DNA from: a virus
Length of the DNA stretch: 36,348 nucleotides
Direction: 5' to 3' (one strand)
Virus record (IMG/VR): IMGVR_UViG_3300009425_000043
Coordinates: 1-36,348 of that record
Of this stretch, positions 1 to 5,444 are shown one piece after another. Position 1 is the stretch's first letter. Each line of letters starts with the position of its first letter. The notes beneath the pieces were generated by a model. The model was not told the DNA's origin, did not search any database, and saw only the letters and a program-made list of their open reading frames with translations. Position numbers and translations under genes: made by a program.

Positions 1-23
1 AATAAAATGAGAGGAATAAAAGT

Positions 24-1388
24 ATGACTAGAAGTTTAGAAAATGTAGATGTGCATGGTGACGCTATATATACGAGGTTTAAATATAGACATCAATTAAT
101 ATCTGGTGTATGGGAAAGATTTAACTATGAGCAACGGAAAAAGATGGCTCTCTTATTAAAAGTTTACAGTTTAAGAGACAATGATATAGAAGATAGTATT
201 GACTACTCTGATGTTAGAGATGAGGGTTTTTGGGAAAACATAAACAGTATGAGAAACCTCAAAAATTATTCCCTTAATAGAATATATCCTCATTATTTTA
301 ATAATGATAATGAGAGAGGCAATACTAGTATTTATAATGCTGAAATAAGTTTAATTAGACATATACAAACAAAATTTCAAGCTATTGAAGATTGGCTTTT
401 TGAGTATATGTATCAAGATGAATACTATTATTGTGAAAGTTGTGAGGAATTTTGTGGCTCAGATGAGTATGCAGGTAATCAGGAATGTTATCAATGTTCA
501 GAGCATAATGAGCATGATGATGATGAGGATAATTTTCAATATGAGCATGAAAGATACTGTTCCTCATATAATACAAGGGTAGAAAAAAATATATCACCTA
601 AGCATTTACATGAAGAGAATGTAAATACTGACTTAGAAACTAGTAAAGATACTTGGTATGGGTTTGAATGGGAAGTCATGGCAAGAAGAAGCATGGAAGA
701 TAATTTTCCTGAAATCTTAGCTGAAAATAATGATTGGTTCCAATGTAAAAGAGATGGCTCACTTGATGAGGGTAGTGGTGGCTTTGAAATTTGTTCAGCA
801 CCTAGCACCTTTAAATTTTTAAAAGATAGGTTGCATAAACTATTCAATAGTGATTATTGGTTAGATGATGATGGTAATACTTATGTTAAGGGTTGGAATA
901 CGGGGTGTGCAGGTATTCATTTTCATATTAGTAGAAGAGCATTGACACCATTACAAATTGGGAAGTTATTAGTATTCGTTAATGCTAAAAAGAATAAGAG
1001 ATTTATTGAGGATATTTCTGGTCGTTCAATGGGTAGATGGTGTGAAAGTTATGAGAAAAATTTGTTAGACGGAACGGAACGAGATAGTGACAGATACCAA
1101 GCCGTTAATACAAGTAATAAAAATACAGTCGAGCTAAGAATTTTTAGAAGTAATGTGAGTGAGAATGGAGTAATGAGGGTGTTAGAATTTACTGACGCAT
1201 TGGTTCACTTTTTAAAACAATCCTCTATGAATAGTGTATCTTATAAAGACTTTATGAGATATGTAAGTAAGCCAAATGTAAGAGCTAACTATCCTACATT
1301 TTGGGCATGGTTAATTACTAACGGATATGTTGTAGGCAATCCTAACAGAAGTGTATCACAACAATTTGAGAGTGTTAGCAATCAATAA
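24..1388 (+). CDS. Amidoligase (glutamine-synthetase fold) with Cys-rich N-terminal region
   Basis: 454 aa. The C-terminal half carries the motif series of the GS-fold amidoligase family (Amidoligase_2 type): YGFEWE (212-217), KRDGSL (242-247), GFEICSAP (253-260), GCAGIHFH (294-301) and NTVELRIFR (367-375). These supply the acidic, His and Arg residues for Mg-ATP and substrate. Such enzymes join a carboxylate to an amine using ATP; the substrate here is unknown. Residues 133-180 hold a Cys cluster (C137, C140, C144, C155, C158, C179) that looks like a zinc ribbon, followed by an Asp/His-rich stretch. The start has AGAGGAAT upstream. The next gene is a class II glutamine amidotransferase, so the two probably act together, the second releasing ammonia or acting on gamma-glutamyl groups. 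The motifs are seen; the family is established; the pathway is inferred. Confidence 0.85.
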   Translation: MTRSLENVDVHGDAIYTRFKYRHQLISGVWERFNYEQRKKMALLLKVYSLRDNDIEDSIDYSDVRDEGFWENINSMRNLKNYSLNRIYPHYFNNDNERGNTSIYNAEISLIRHIQTKFQAIEDWLFEYMYQDEYYYCESCEEFCGSDEYAGNQECYQCSEHNEHDDDEDNFQYEHERYCSSYNTRVEKNISPKHLHEENVNTDLETSKDTWYGFEWEVMARRSMEDNFPEILAENNDWFQCKRDGSLDEGSGGFEICSAPSTFKFLKDRLHKLFNSDYWLDDDGNTYVKGWNTGCAGIHFHISRRALTPLQIGKLLVFVNAKKNKRFIEDISGRSMGRWCESYEKNLLDGTERDSDRYQAVNTSNKNTVELRIFRSNVSENGVMRVLEFTDALVHFLKQSSMNSVSYKDFMRYVSKPNVRANYPTFWAWLITNGYVVGNPNRSVSQQFESVSNQ

Positions 1389-1425
1389 AACTTTAACTTT
1401 AATATAACAAAGGAAGGAATAAAAT

Positions 1426-2334
1426 ATGTGTTTAATTATACAGACTAAGAATCCAAGTAAACTCGATTTAGATTTAATGGAGTGTGCTTATGAGAATAAT
1501 TCTAACGGGTTTGGAATTATGTTTTACAACAAAGGCAAGATACATACTCATAAGATTGTACCTAAAACTTTTGATGACATCAGAAAGATGTGGTCAAAGT
1601 ATAGTCATCTTAATATAAGTATGGGGTTGCATTTCAGATTTACTACTGTTGGTGATACTAAGAGAAGTTTATCACACCCATTCAAAGTCTTAACAAAGGG
1701 TGTTAATGGTAGTGACAGAGATTTATTTGTCATGCACAATGGAGCAAGATTGCCAACACCAATAATTGATAAGGATAAATCTGATACTCATCAGTTTATC
1801 AAGTGGGTTATCAGACCCCAACTTGAAAACAATCCTAATCTATTATACAATGCCGAGTGGGTTGAATCACTTGAGGATTTGATAGGCTCGGACAAGTTAT
1901 TGTTTCTTGATAGTAAGACACAAGAATTTACTATCATCAATCAAGATGAGGGTAAAGATGTTAAGTCTATTGGTTGGGTATCTAATACCTATTCAATTAG
2001 TCGAGGTGTTGGCTTTGATTATGACATTGACAAAGGTACAAAGGTTGTCAATAAAAAATCTGATTGGTTAGCTGACTATGATAACTATGGGAATGTATCT
2101 AACTATGGTAGATATAGACGACAAGATTATCTTTATAGTGATGATAGTTATTATGATGATGATATATCTTTTCACATGGATATGTATGATAAGGGTAATG
2201 AGATACAAGATAAACATCTTATCGGACTGACTGTTGATGAGACAATAGAATTGTGTGAAGCTAATCCAATAGGTGTTGGAATATGGTTGCATGATATATG
2301 TAATGAAACTAAAACTAAAACAAAGGTAGGATAA
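1426..2334 (+). CDS. Class II glutamine amidotransferase (Ntn hydrolase)
   Basis: 302 aa. It begins MCLI, so removal of the initiator Met would expose Cys2 as the N-terminal nucleophile, as in class II (PurF/GlmS/YafJ-like) glutaminases. Supporting motifs are NGFG (27-30), HFRFTTVGD (69-77, with the substrate-binding Arg71), SHPF (83-86), the oxyanion-type MHNG (103-106) and SDTHQF (119-124). The last ~90 residues are Tyr/Asp-rich and unlike the catalytic core. It lies 37 bp downstream of the amidoligase, with a strong AAGGAAGGAAT site, so the two are probably co-transcribed. It likely hydrolyses glutamine and passes ammonia to a partner; no synthetase domain is fused. The fold call is strong and the partner is inferred. 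Confidence 0.85.
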   Translation: MCLIIQTKNPSKLDLDLMECAYENNSNGFGIMFYNKGKIHTHKIVPKTFDDIRKMWSKYSHLNISMGLHFRFTTVGDTKRSLSHPFKVLTKGVNGSDRDLFVMHNGARLPTPIIDKDKSDTHQFIKWVIRPQLENNPNLLYNAEWVESLEDLIGSDKLLFLDSKTQEFTIINQDEGKDVKSIGWVSNTYSISRGVGFDYDIDKGTKVVNKKSDWLADYDNYGNVSNYGRYRRQDYLYSDDSYYDDDISFHMDMYDKGNEIQDKHLIGLTVDETIELCEANPIGVGIWLHDICNETKTKTKVG

Positions 2335-2335
2335 T

Positions 2336-2488
2336 ATGAAACCAAATAAAAATAAAAAACAACTTGACATTTTTGATGACTATGTTATACTTGATAAAAA
2401 TGTAGATGAAAGTTTATCTGGATATAATGATGAAACTTTGGTTGACATTTATAATGAGGTAAGTTATAATGATGACAGCTACGATTGA
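2336..2488 (+). CDS. Small acidic hypothetical protein (50 aa)
   Basis: Starts ATG at 2336, one base after the stop of the amidotransferase, with AAAGGTAGGA upstream. It encodes MKPNKNKKQLDIFDDYVILD followed by an acidic, Tyr/Asp/Asn-rich tail ending NDDSYD. No family is recognised. Its 3' end overlaps the next gene by 20 bp. A promoter-like sequence (2364-2391) lies inside it. It is short, but the ribosome site and tight junctions support translation. Confidence 0.55.
   Translation: MKPNKNKKQLDIFDDYVILDKNVDESLSGYNDETLVDIYNEVSYNDDSYD
2364..2391 (+). promoter_or_regulatory. Candidate sigma70 promoter inside a small gene
   Basis: TTGACA (2364-2369), a 16-bp spacer, then TGT-TATACT with the -10 at 2386-2391. 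It resembles the five stronger promoters in this window (extended -10 TG), but the spacer is 16 rather than 17 and the -10 has one mismatch. It would start transcripts near 2398, ahead of the small-gene cluster. In AT-rich coding DNA a chance match is possible. Confidence 0.4.
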
Positions 2489-2696
2489 GAAACGAGGAAC
2501 TCGATATTATTATGAGGGTATTGAGGTTGATGAGCCTACTAAAGTAATAGATAAAAGGTGTCAACGAAAGTATGGTCATGCCAACTGGGCAAGAATGGGA
2601 ACTGTATCTGATGAGGTACTATCTAAAAATTCTTATGACTATGATGAAGCAAAGGGTATAGTTTATTTTCATAGACTTATAACTATATTACCTTAA
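2469..2696 (+). CDS. Hypothetical protein (75 aa)
   Basis: Encodes a basic/aromatic small protein beginning MMTATIEKRGTRYYYEGIEV. Tandem ATGs at 2469 and 2472 follow GAGGTAAGTTATA; either could be the start, so it is 75 or 74 aa. It overlaps the preceding gene by 20 bp, which suggests coupled translation. No domain is recognised. It belongs to the cluster of tiny genes between the amidotransferase and the first strong promoter. Confidence 0.6.
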   Translation: MMTATIEKRGTRYYYEGIEVDEPTKVIDKRCQRKYGHANWARMGTVSDEVLSKNSYDYDEAKGIVYFHRLITILP

Positions 2697-2724
2697 CAAT
2701 AATAACTTTAACAAAGGGCAAGAT

Positions 2725-2871
2725 ATGAATGATGAATTACTAAAAACTATTACGATTAATTATTACAGACGAGAAGATAATAAGATAAGAGTAGAGACTA
2801 ATGAAAAAAAATATACTGATAGTGGGAAACATAAACCTCACTATGAGAACACAAGAGTGGAGATAATATAA
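2725..2871 (+). CDS. Small hypothetical protein (48 aa)
   Basis: ATG at 2725 follows AAAGGGCAAGAT, a good ribosome site. It encodes a charged 48-aa protein beginning MNDELLKTITINYYRREDNK and ends in TAA whose last A is the first base of the next ATG. No family is recognised. The TAATG junction and the ribosome site are the support for it being real. Confidence 0.55.
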   Translation: MNDELLKTITINYYRREDNKIRVETNEKKYTDSGKHKPHYENTRVEII

Positions 2872-2945
2872 TGGATACAAGTATAGAAAATTTAATAGGG
2901 TTGGTTTTCTTTTTGATAAAGATTTTTGAGGGGATACCTATATGA
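2871..2945 (+). CDS. Hydrophobic micro-ORF (24 aa)
   Basis: A 24-codon ORF starting at 2871, overlapping the previous stop by one base and the next start by four (ATGA at 2942-2945). It is preceded by GTGGAGATAATATA. The product has a hydrophobic core, LIGLVFFLIKIF, long enough to sit in or across a membrane. It could be a tiny membrane peptide, or a leader that only couples translation to the next gene. Too short to assign. Confidence 0.4.
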   Translation: MDTSIENLIGLVFFLIKIFEGIPI

Positions 2946-3127
2946 ACCGATACATGTTCGCTATGTTTTTCATAGGCATACTATGGGGCTGGGGATTAAT
3001 TGCTATGACATCAGCAATATTAGATAGTCAATCAAAGGAAGTAGAGTATAGAGTTATGGAAGTGTTGCCTATCTCACCTATAATTCCAGTAGAAATTTAT
3101 AAACTAGAAAGAAAGGAAGCAAGATGA
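2942..3127 (+). CDS. Small single-span membrane protein (61 aa)
   Basis: Starts at 2942 with GAGGGGATACCT upstream and an ATGA overlap with the preceding micro-ORF. Residues ~4-26 form one hydrophobic helix (MFAMFFIGILWGWGLIAMTS within it), followed by a short soluble tail ending in ERKEAR. It is probably anchored in the inner membrane with the tail outside the bilayer. The next gene starts inside its stop codon, so they are coupled. No family is recognised. In the early arm such proteins often act on the host envelope or defences, but nothing here proves that. Confidence 0.6.
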   Translation: MNRYMFAMFFIGILWGWGLIAMTSAILDSQSKEVEYRVMEVLPISPIIPVEIYKLERKEAR

Positions 3128-3375
3128 GTAAAATAAAAAATTGGTTAATGGAAATGCAAGAGTACTCTCAATATTTATTAGAGGGTGCAACAGCAGAGAT
3201 AGCTAAAGAATTTTTCATAAAAAAATATGGAGAGTCTCAAGCTCATGTCTTTGATAAAGAGTTATCGTTTGCAATCAGCGAGGGCATTGAAATATATGAG
3301 GGTAATCCTCAAATTTATGATGATGCTTTCTTTGAAGAAGAAGATAGACTACAAGCAGAGAGGAACGATAGATGA
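3124..3375 (+). CDS. Hypothetical protein (83 aa)
   Basis: 83 aa, beginning MSKIKNWLMEMQEYSQYLLE, acidic and predicted mostly helical. It starts at an ATGA overlap with the preceding gene and has AAAGGAAGCAAG upstream. The C-terminus is rich in Glu/Asp (FFEEEDRLQAE). No family is recognised. It is part of a run of coupled small genes. Confidence 0.65.
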   Translation: MSKIKNWLMEMQEYSQYLLEGATAEIAKEFFIKKYGESQAHVFDKELSFAISEGIEIYEGNPQIYDDAFFEEEDRLQAERNDR

Positions 3376-3569
3376 CAATAGTACAAGACTTAAAATTTGT
3401 ATATGACTCTTCTCAAAATTATGATTGGAACTTTGACAAGTGGTTGAGGTGGACTAACCGAGAGCATAGAAGATACAAAGAAGAAGAGTATACAAGAGAG
3501 CAAGGACTAGTAGTCTTTGATAAATTATTTATAAACTTAGATGGCAACAACAAAAGAGAGGTGAAGTAA
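3372..3569 (+). CDS. Hypothetical protein (65 aa)
   Basis: 65 aa, with a Trp/Arg/Glu-rich middle (WNFDKWLRWTNREHRRYKEE). ATGA overlap with the preceding gene, and AGAGAGGAACGATAG upstream. Likely a small soluble helical protein. No family is recognised. It ends one base into the next start codon. Confidence 0.6.
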   Translation: MTIVQDLKFVYDSSQNYDWNFDKWLRWTNREHRRYKEEEYTREQGLVVFDKLFINLDGNNKREVK

Positions 3570-3844
3570 TGAGTATGTTAGAACATGATGAGTGGCTTGA
3601 AAATAGATACGAACAGTATCAAGAGTACATTGCTTTTGAATACGAGAAACATTTTTCAGATAACGAAATGAATATCATTAAACAAATTAGATTAGGTAAA
3701 ATTTCTATGGATAGTATAAGAGAAGAGCTATTGGATTTCTTTACTGAAAATCCACTACCCTCTGATGAAGTACATGACTATACTATATGTAGTGATAAAG
3801 AGATACTTGATAGACTAGATATAGATTTAGGAGGAATAATATAA
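3569..3844 (+). CDS. Hypothetical protein (91 aa)
   Basis: 91 aa, acidic and helical, beginning MSMLEHDEWLENRYEQYQEY. The start overlaps the previous stop in TAATG and is preceded by AAGAGAGGTGAAG. No recognised domain. The stop overlaps the next start in the same TAATG arrangement. Confidence 0.65.
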   Translation: MSMLEHDEWLENRYEQYQEYIAFEYEKHFSDNEMNIIKQIRLGKISMDSIREELLDFFTENPLPSDEVHDYTICSDKEILDRLDIDLGGII

Positions 3845-3999
3845 TGAGTGAGATAACAGTAATAGAAAGACTACGAGCTATCATAGATGAGTATAAAAAA
3901 GATACAGTCATACCTCACTATCGGATAGAACAAGTAATAAAAGATTACGATAGAGATGAAGAAAAATTTATTGATAATCTTTATAACAATATGACTTGA
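3844..3999 (+). CDS. Small hypothetical protein (51 aa)
   Basis: Starts ATG at 3844 directly on the preceding stop (TAATG) after a near-perfect AGGAGGAATAATA ribosome site. It encodes a 51-aa charged helical protein beginning MSEITVIERLRAIIDEYKKD. Its TGA at 3997-3999 lies within the -35 box of the promoter that follows, so this gene closes the first small-gene cluster. No family is recognised. Confidence 0.65.
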   Translation: MSEITVIERLRAIIDEYKKDTVIPHYRIEQVIKDYDRDEEKFIDNLYNNMT

Positions 4000-4024
4000 C
4001 TTTTATAAACAGAAATGTTATAAT
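3996..4024 (+). promoter_or_regulatory. Sigma70 extended -10 promoter
   Basis: TTGACT (3996-4001), a 17-bp spacer ending in TGT, and TATAAT (4019-4024). Transcription should begin near 4031, giving a ~26-base leader before the gene at 4057. It differs from consensus at one base of the -35 and matches the form of four other promoters in the window. The TG before the -10 is the extended element recognised by host sigma70. Confidence 0.85.
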
Positions 4025-4056
4025 GTTATTATTTCTAATAACGAAAGGGAAGACCT

Positions 4057-4440
4057 ATGCCTGCAAAAGGATTTAGTAAGTTCGACATTGACTTGAAGTA
4101 CGGACAGATACGAGAAGATAAAGTCAGGGAAATGTTTGGTGATAAAACTATCGAAGTTAAAACAGAAAGAAACTGGTGGAAAAAAACTGGTAACATAGCT
4201 GTTGAATACGAGTCAAGAGGTAAGCCTAGTGGCATAGATAAAACAGAAGCCGACTATTGGTTTCAAAGATTAGAGCTTGATGAGTCGGGAGAATTTTGTA
4301 CATTAGTTTTTCCTACACACATCTTAAAAAAAATTGTAGATAAATACAAAGACAAGCTCACTAAAAATGTAGGTGATAACAATACTTCTAAGTGTGTTAT
4401 GTTGCCCATTAAAAAAATCTTTGATAAAGAATTCTATTAA
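4057..4440 (+). CDS. PD-(D/E)XK-type nuclease-like protein
   Basis: 127 aa. The central stretch has the layout of small phage PD-(D/E)XK proteins: IEVKTER (32-38, with E33 and K35 as the ExK pair), then TGNIAVEYE (44-52), GKPSGI (55-60) and ADYWF (65-69). The metal-binding Asp ahead of the ExK would be D29 or an earlier Asp, which is less certain. Such proteins cut or process DNA. It is the first gene after a strong promoter, ahead of the replication block, so it could degrade host DNA or work in recombination. The ribosome site is AAAGGGAAG. The fold is inferred from motifs and the function is open. Confidence 0.65.
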   Translation: MPAKGFSKFDIDLKYGQIREDKVREMFGDKTIEVKTERNWWKKTGNIAVEYESRGKPSGIDKTEADYWFQRLELDESGEFCTLVFPTHILKKIVDKYKDKLTKNVGDNNTSKCVMLPIKKIFDKEFY

Positions 4441-4443
4441 AGA

Positions 4444-4635
4444 ATGGATACTAAAAGATTATTTCATAAAGATTTTCAAGACTTTATGAGTGAGTATATA
4501 TCTTCTACTTTAAAAGAGAAAGGTATCAATGTACAACGACGCACTCTAAATAAAATGTTCAATGAGGTACAAACTTATTGGGTGTTGATAAAGAGGGGCG
4601 AAAGATTAGAAGATTACAATGATGATAAAAAATAA
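4444..4635 (+). CDS. Hypothetical protein (63 aa)
   Basis: 63 aa, basic and helical, beginning MDTKRLFHKDFQDFMSEYIS. It starts 3 bp after the nuclease-like gene with only a weak ribosome site, consistent with reinitiation. The 3' end overlaps the next small ORF by 14 bp. No family is recognised. Confidence 0.6.
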   Translation: MDTKRLFHKDFQDFMSEYISSTLKEKGINVQRRTLNKMFNEVQTYWVLIKRGERLEDYNDDKK

Positions 4636-4786
4636 AATAAAAGATAGCTATGGTTCATTGGTGGACAATAAATCTTTTGATGAATACTGGGAAGAGTTTC
4701 ACAAGATAGAAAAACTTTCTTTACAAGAATCTATTAGACAAAAAAAAGAAAGAGAAAATAAAAAAAAACTTGACAATAAAAAATAG
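4622..4786 (+). CDS. Small Lys/Glu-rich hypothetical protein (54 aa)
   Basis: ATG at 4622 lies inside the end of the preceding gene. It encodes 54 aa with an acidic/aromatic N-terminal half (SFDEYWEEFHKIEK) and a highly charged helical tail (RQKKERENKKKLDNKK). A consensus -35 box (4770-4775) lies within its last codons. No family is recognised; composition is compatible with a nucleic-acid-binding tail. Confidence 0.5.
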   Translation: MIKNKIKDSYGSLVDNKSFDEYWEEFHKIEKLSLQESIRQKKERENKKKLDNKK

Positions 4787-4798
4787 ATATGTTATAAT
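4770..4798 (+). promoter_or_regulatory. Consensus sigma70 extended -10 promoter
   Basis: TTGACA (4770-4775), a 17-bp spacer ending in TGT, and TATAAT (4793-4798): a full match to both hexamers with an extended -10. Expected start near 4805. The transcript would have a ~190-base leader before the SSB gene, containing the AT hairpin at 4833-4865. Confidence 0.88.
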
Positions 4799-4832
4799 AT
4801 CTATATAGATTACATAGAGTATTAAAGATATT

Positions 4833-4865
4833 TAGTTGTTATTATAATAATTATAATAATAACTA
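4833..4865 (+). repeat. AT-rich inverted repeat (15-bp arms)
   Basis: Left arm TAGTTGTTATTATAA (4833-4847), a 3-base loop, and right arm TTATAATAATAACTA (4851-4865). The arms pair along all 15 positions, with one G:U pair in RNA. There is no U-run after it, so it is not a standard terminator. It sits about 28 bases into the transcript of the upstream promoter and could be a leader hairpin, a protein-binding dyad or an unwinding element. Confidence 0.65.
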
Positions 4866-4897
4866 TTAAAGAATTTATAAATAGGGTTAGCTATATC

Positions 4898-4946
4898 CTG
4901 TTGATAAATAAAAAAGTATTATACTGTTGACAATAATAACTGTTGA
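4898..4946 (+). repeat. Three direct CTGTTGA repeats around a promoter
   Basis: CTGTTGA occurs at 4898-4904, 4924-4930 and 4940-4946. The second overlaps the -35 box and the third lies in the spacer of the promoter at 4927-4955, so a protein bound there would touch the promoter. Spacings are 26 and 16 bp. The short length means chance cannot be excluded. Confidence 0.35.
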
Positions 4947-4955
4947 TGTTATAAT
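4927..4955 (+). promoter_or_regulatory. Consensus sigma70 extended -10 promoter for the replication block
   Basis: TTGACA (4927-4932), a 17-bp spacer ending in TGT, and TATAAT (4950-4955). Expected start near 4962, leaving a ~33-base leader with AGAAGGAGAA before the SSB start at 4995. Both hexamers match consensus fully. It probably drives the operon from SSB through the polymerase and beyond. Confidence 0.88.
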
Positions 4956-4994
4956 GCATTCATTAATAAATAACATTAGAAGGAGAATAAAACT

Positions 4995-5423
4995 ATGGCT
5001 ACAATTCAAGGCAAGGCATATTGGGCATCTATCACTAGACCCAACACAACTTTTGACCCTGTTTATCAAATCGATTTAGCGATTGATGACGATACTGCTG
5101 AACAATTTTCAGCAAAGGGGATAACTGTTAAAGAAGATGAACGAGGCAAGGTAGTTAAGTTCAAGAGAAGAGTCAGTCGTGCTGATGGTACAGACAATCC
5201 ATCACCTAAGTTGGTAGACTCATCTAAAAATCCAATCGATGTATTGGTAGGTAATGGTTCAGATGTGAAGGTTATGTTCAAAGAATATGACTGGAACTAC
5301 GCAGGTAAATCTGGCGTTGGACTTGACCTACAAGCAGTACAAGTTATCAACTTAGTTCCTTACGGAGAAGAGTTCGATAAGGTCGATGGGTTTGTTGCAA
5401 CCGATAGTGTAGATGAATTTTAA
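4995..5423 (+). CDS. Single-stranded DNA-binding protein (T7 gp2.5-like)
   Basis: 142 aa, beginning MATIQGKAYWASITRPNTTF and closing with an acidic tail, DSVDEF, with a terminal aromatic residue. That tail is the mark of gp2.5-type SSBs, where it contacts the polymerase and helicase. The body has the alternating hydrophobic pattern of an OB fold and basic strands such as KVVKFKRRVS (51-60). It coats single-stranded DNA during replication. It is first in the replication operon behind a consensus promoter and an excellent ribosome site; the primase-helicase follows after 21 bp. Length is shorter than T7 gp2.5 (232 aa). The call rests on position, tail and family-like N-terminus. Confidence 0.8.
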   Translation: MATIQGKAYWASITRPNTTFDPVYQIDLAIDDDTAEQFSAKGITVKEDERGKVVKFKRRVSRADGTDNPSPKLVDSSKNPIDVLVGNGSDVKVMFKEYDWNYAGKSGVGLDLQAVQVINLVPYGEEFDKVDGFVATDSVDEF

Positions 5424-5444
5424 TCTATACAGGGGGCAACAACA

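Larger units (their letters stand above)
4787..4994 (+). promoter_or_regulatory. Replication control region (non-coding)
   Basis: 208 bp with no supported gene, lying before the SSB/primase/polymerase block. It holds the end of one consensus promoter, an AT-only inverted repeat (4833-4865), a second consensus promoter (4927-4955) and three copies of CTGTTGA (4898, 4924, 4940). The combination of very low GC, a dyad and paired promoters next to replication genes fits a control region, and possibly a replication origin as in T7, where promoters and an AT-rich tract form the primary origin. The origin role is inference. Confidence 0.55.

Noticed and set aside
536-847. A 103-codon - frame opposite the amidoligase
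   Set aside because: It lies opposite a gene with clear catalytic motifs, has no ribosome site and no recognisable content.
4833-4865. The AT hairpin as an intrinsic terminator
   Set aside because: The stem is only A:T pairs and no U-run follows, so it would be too weak to stop transcription.
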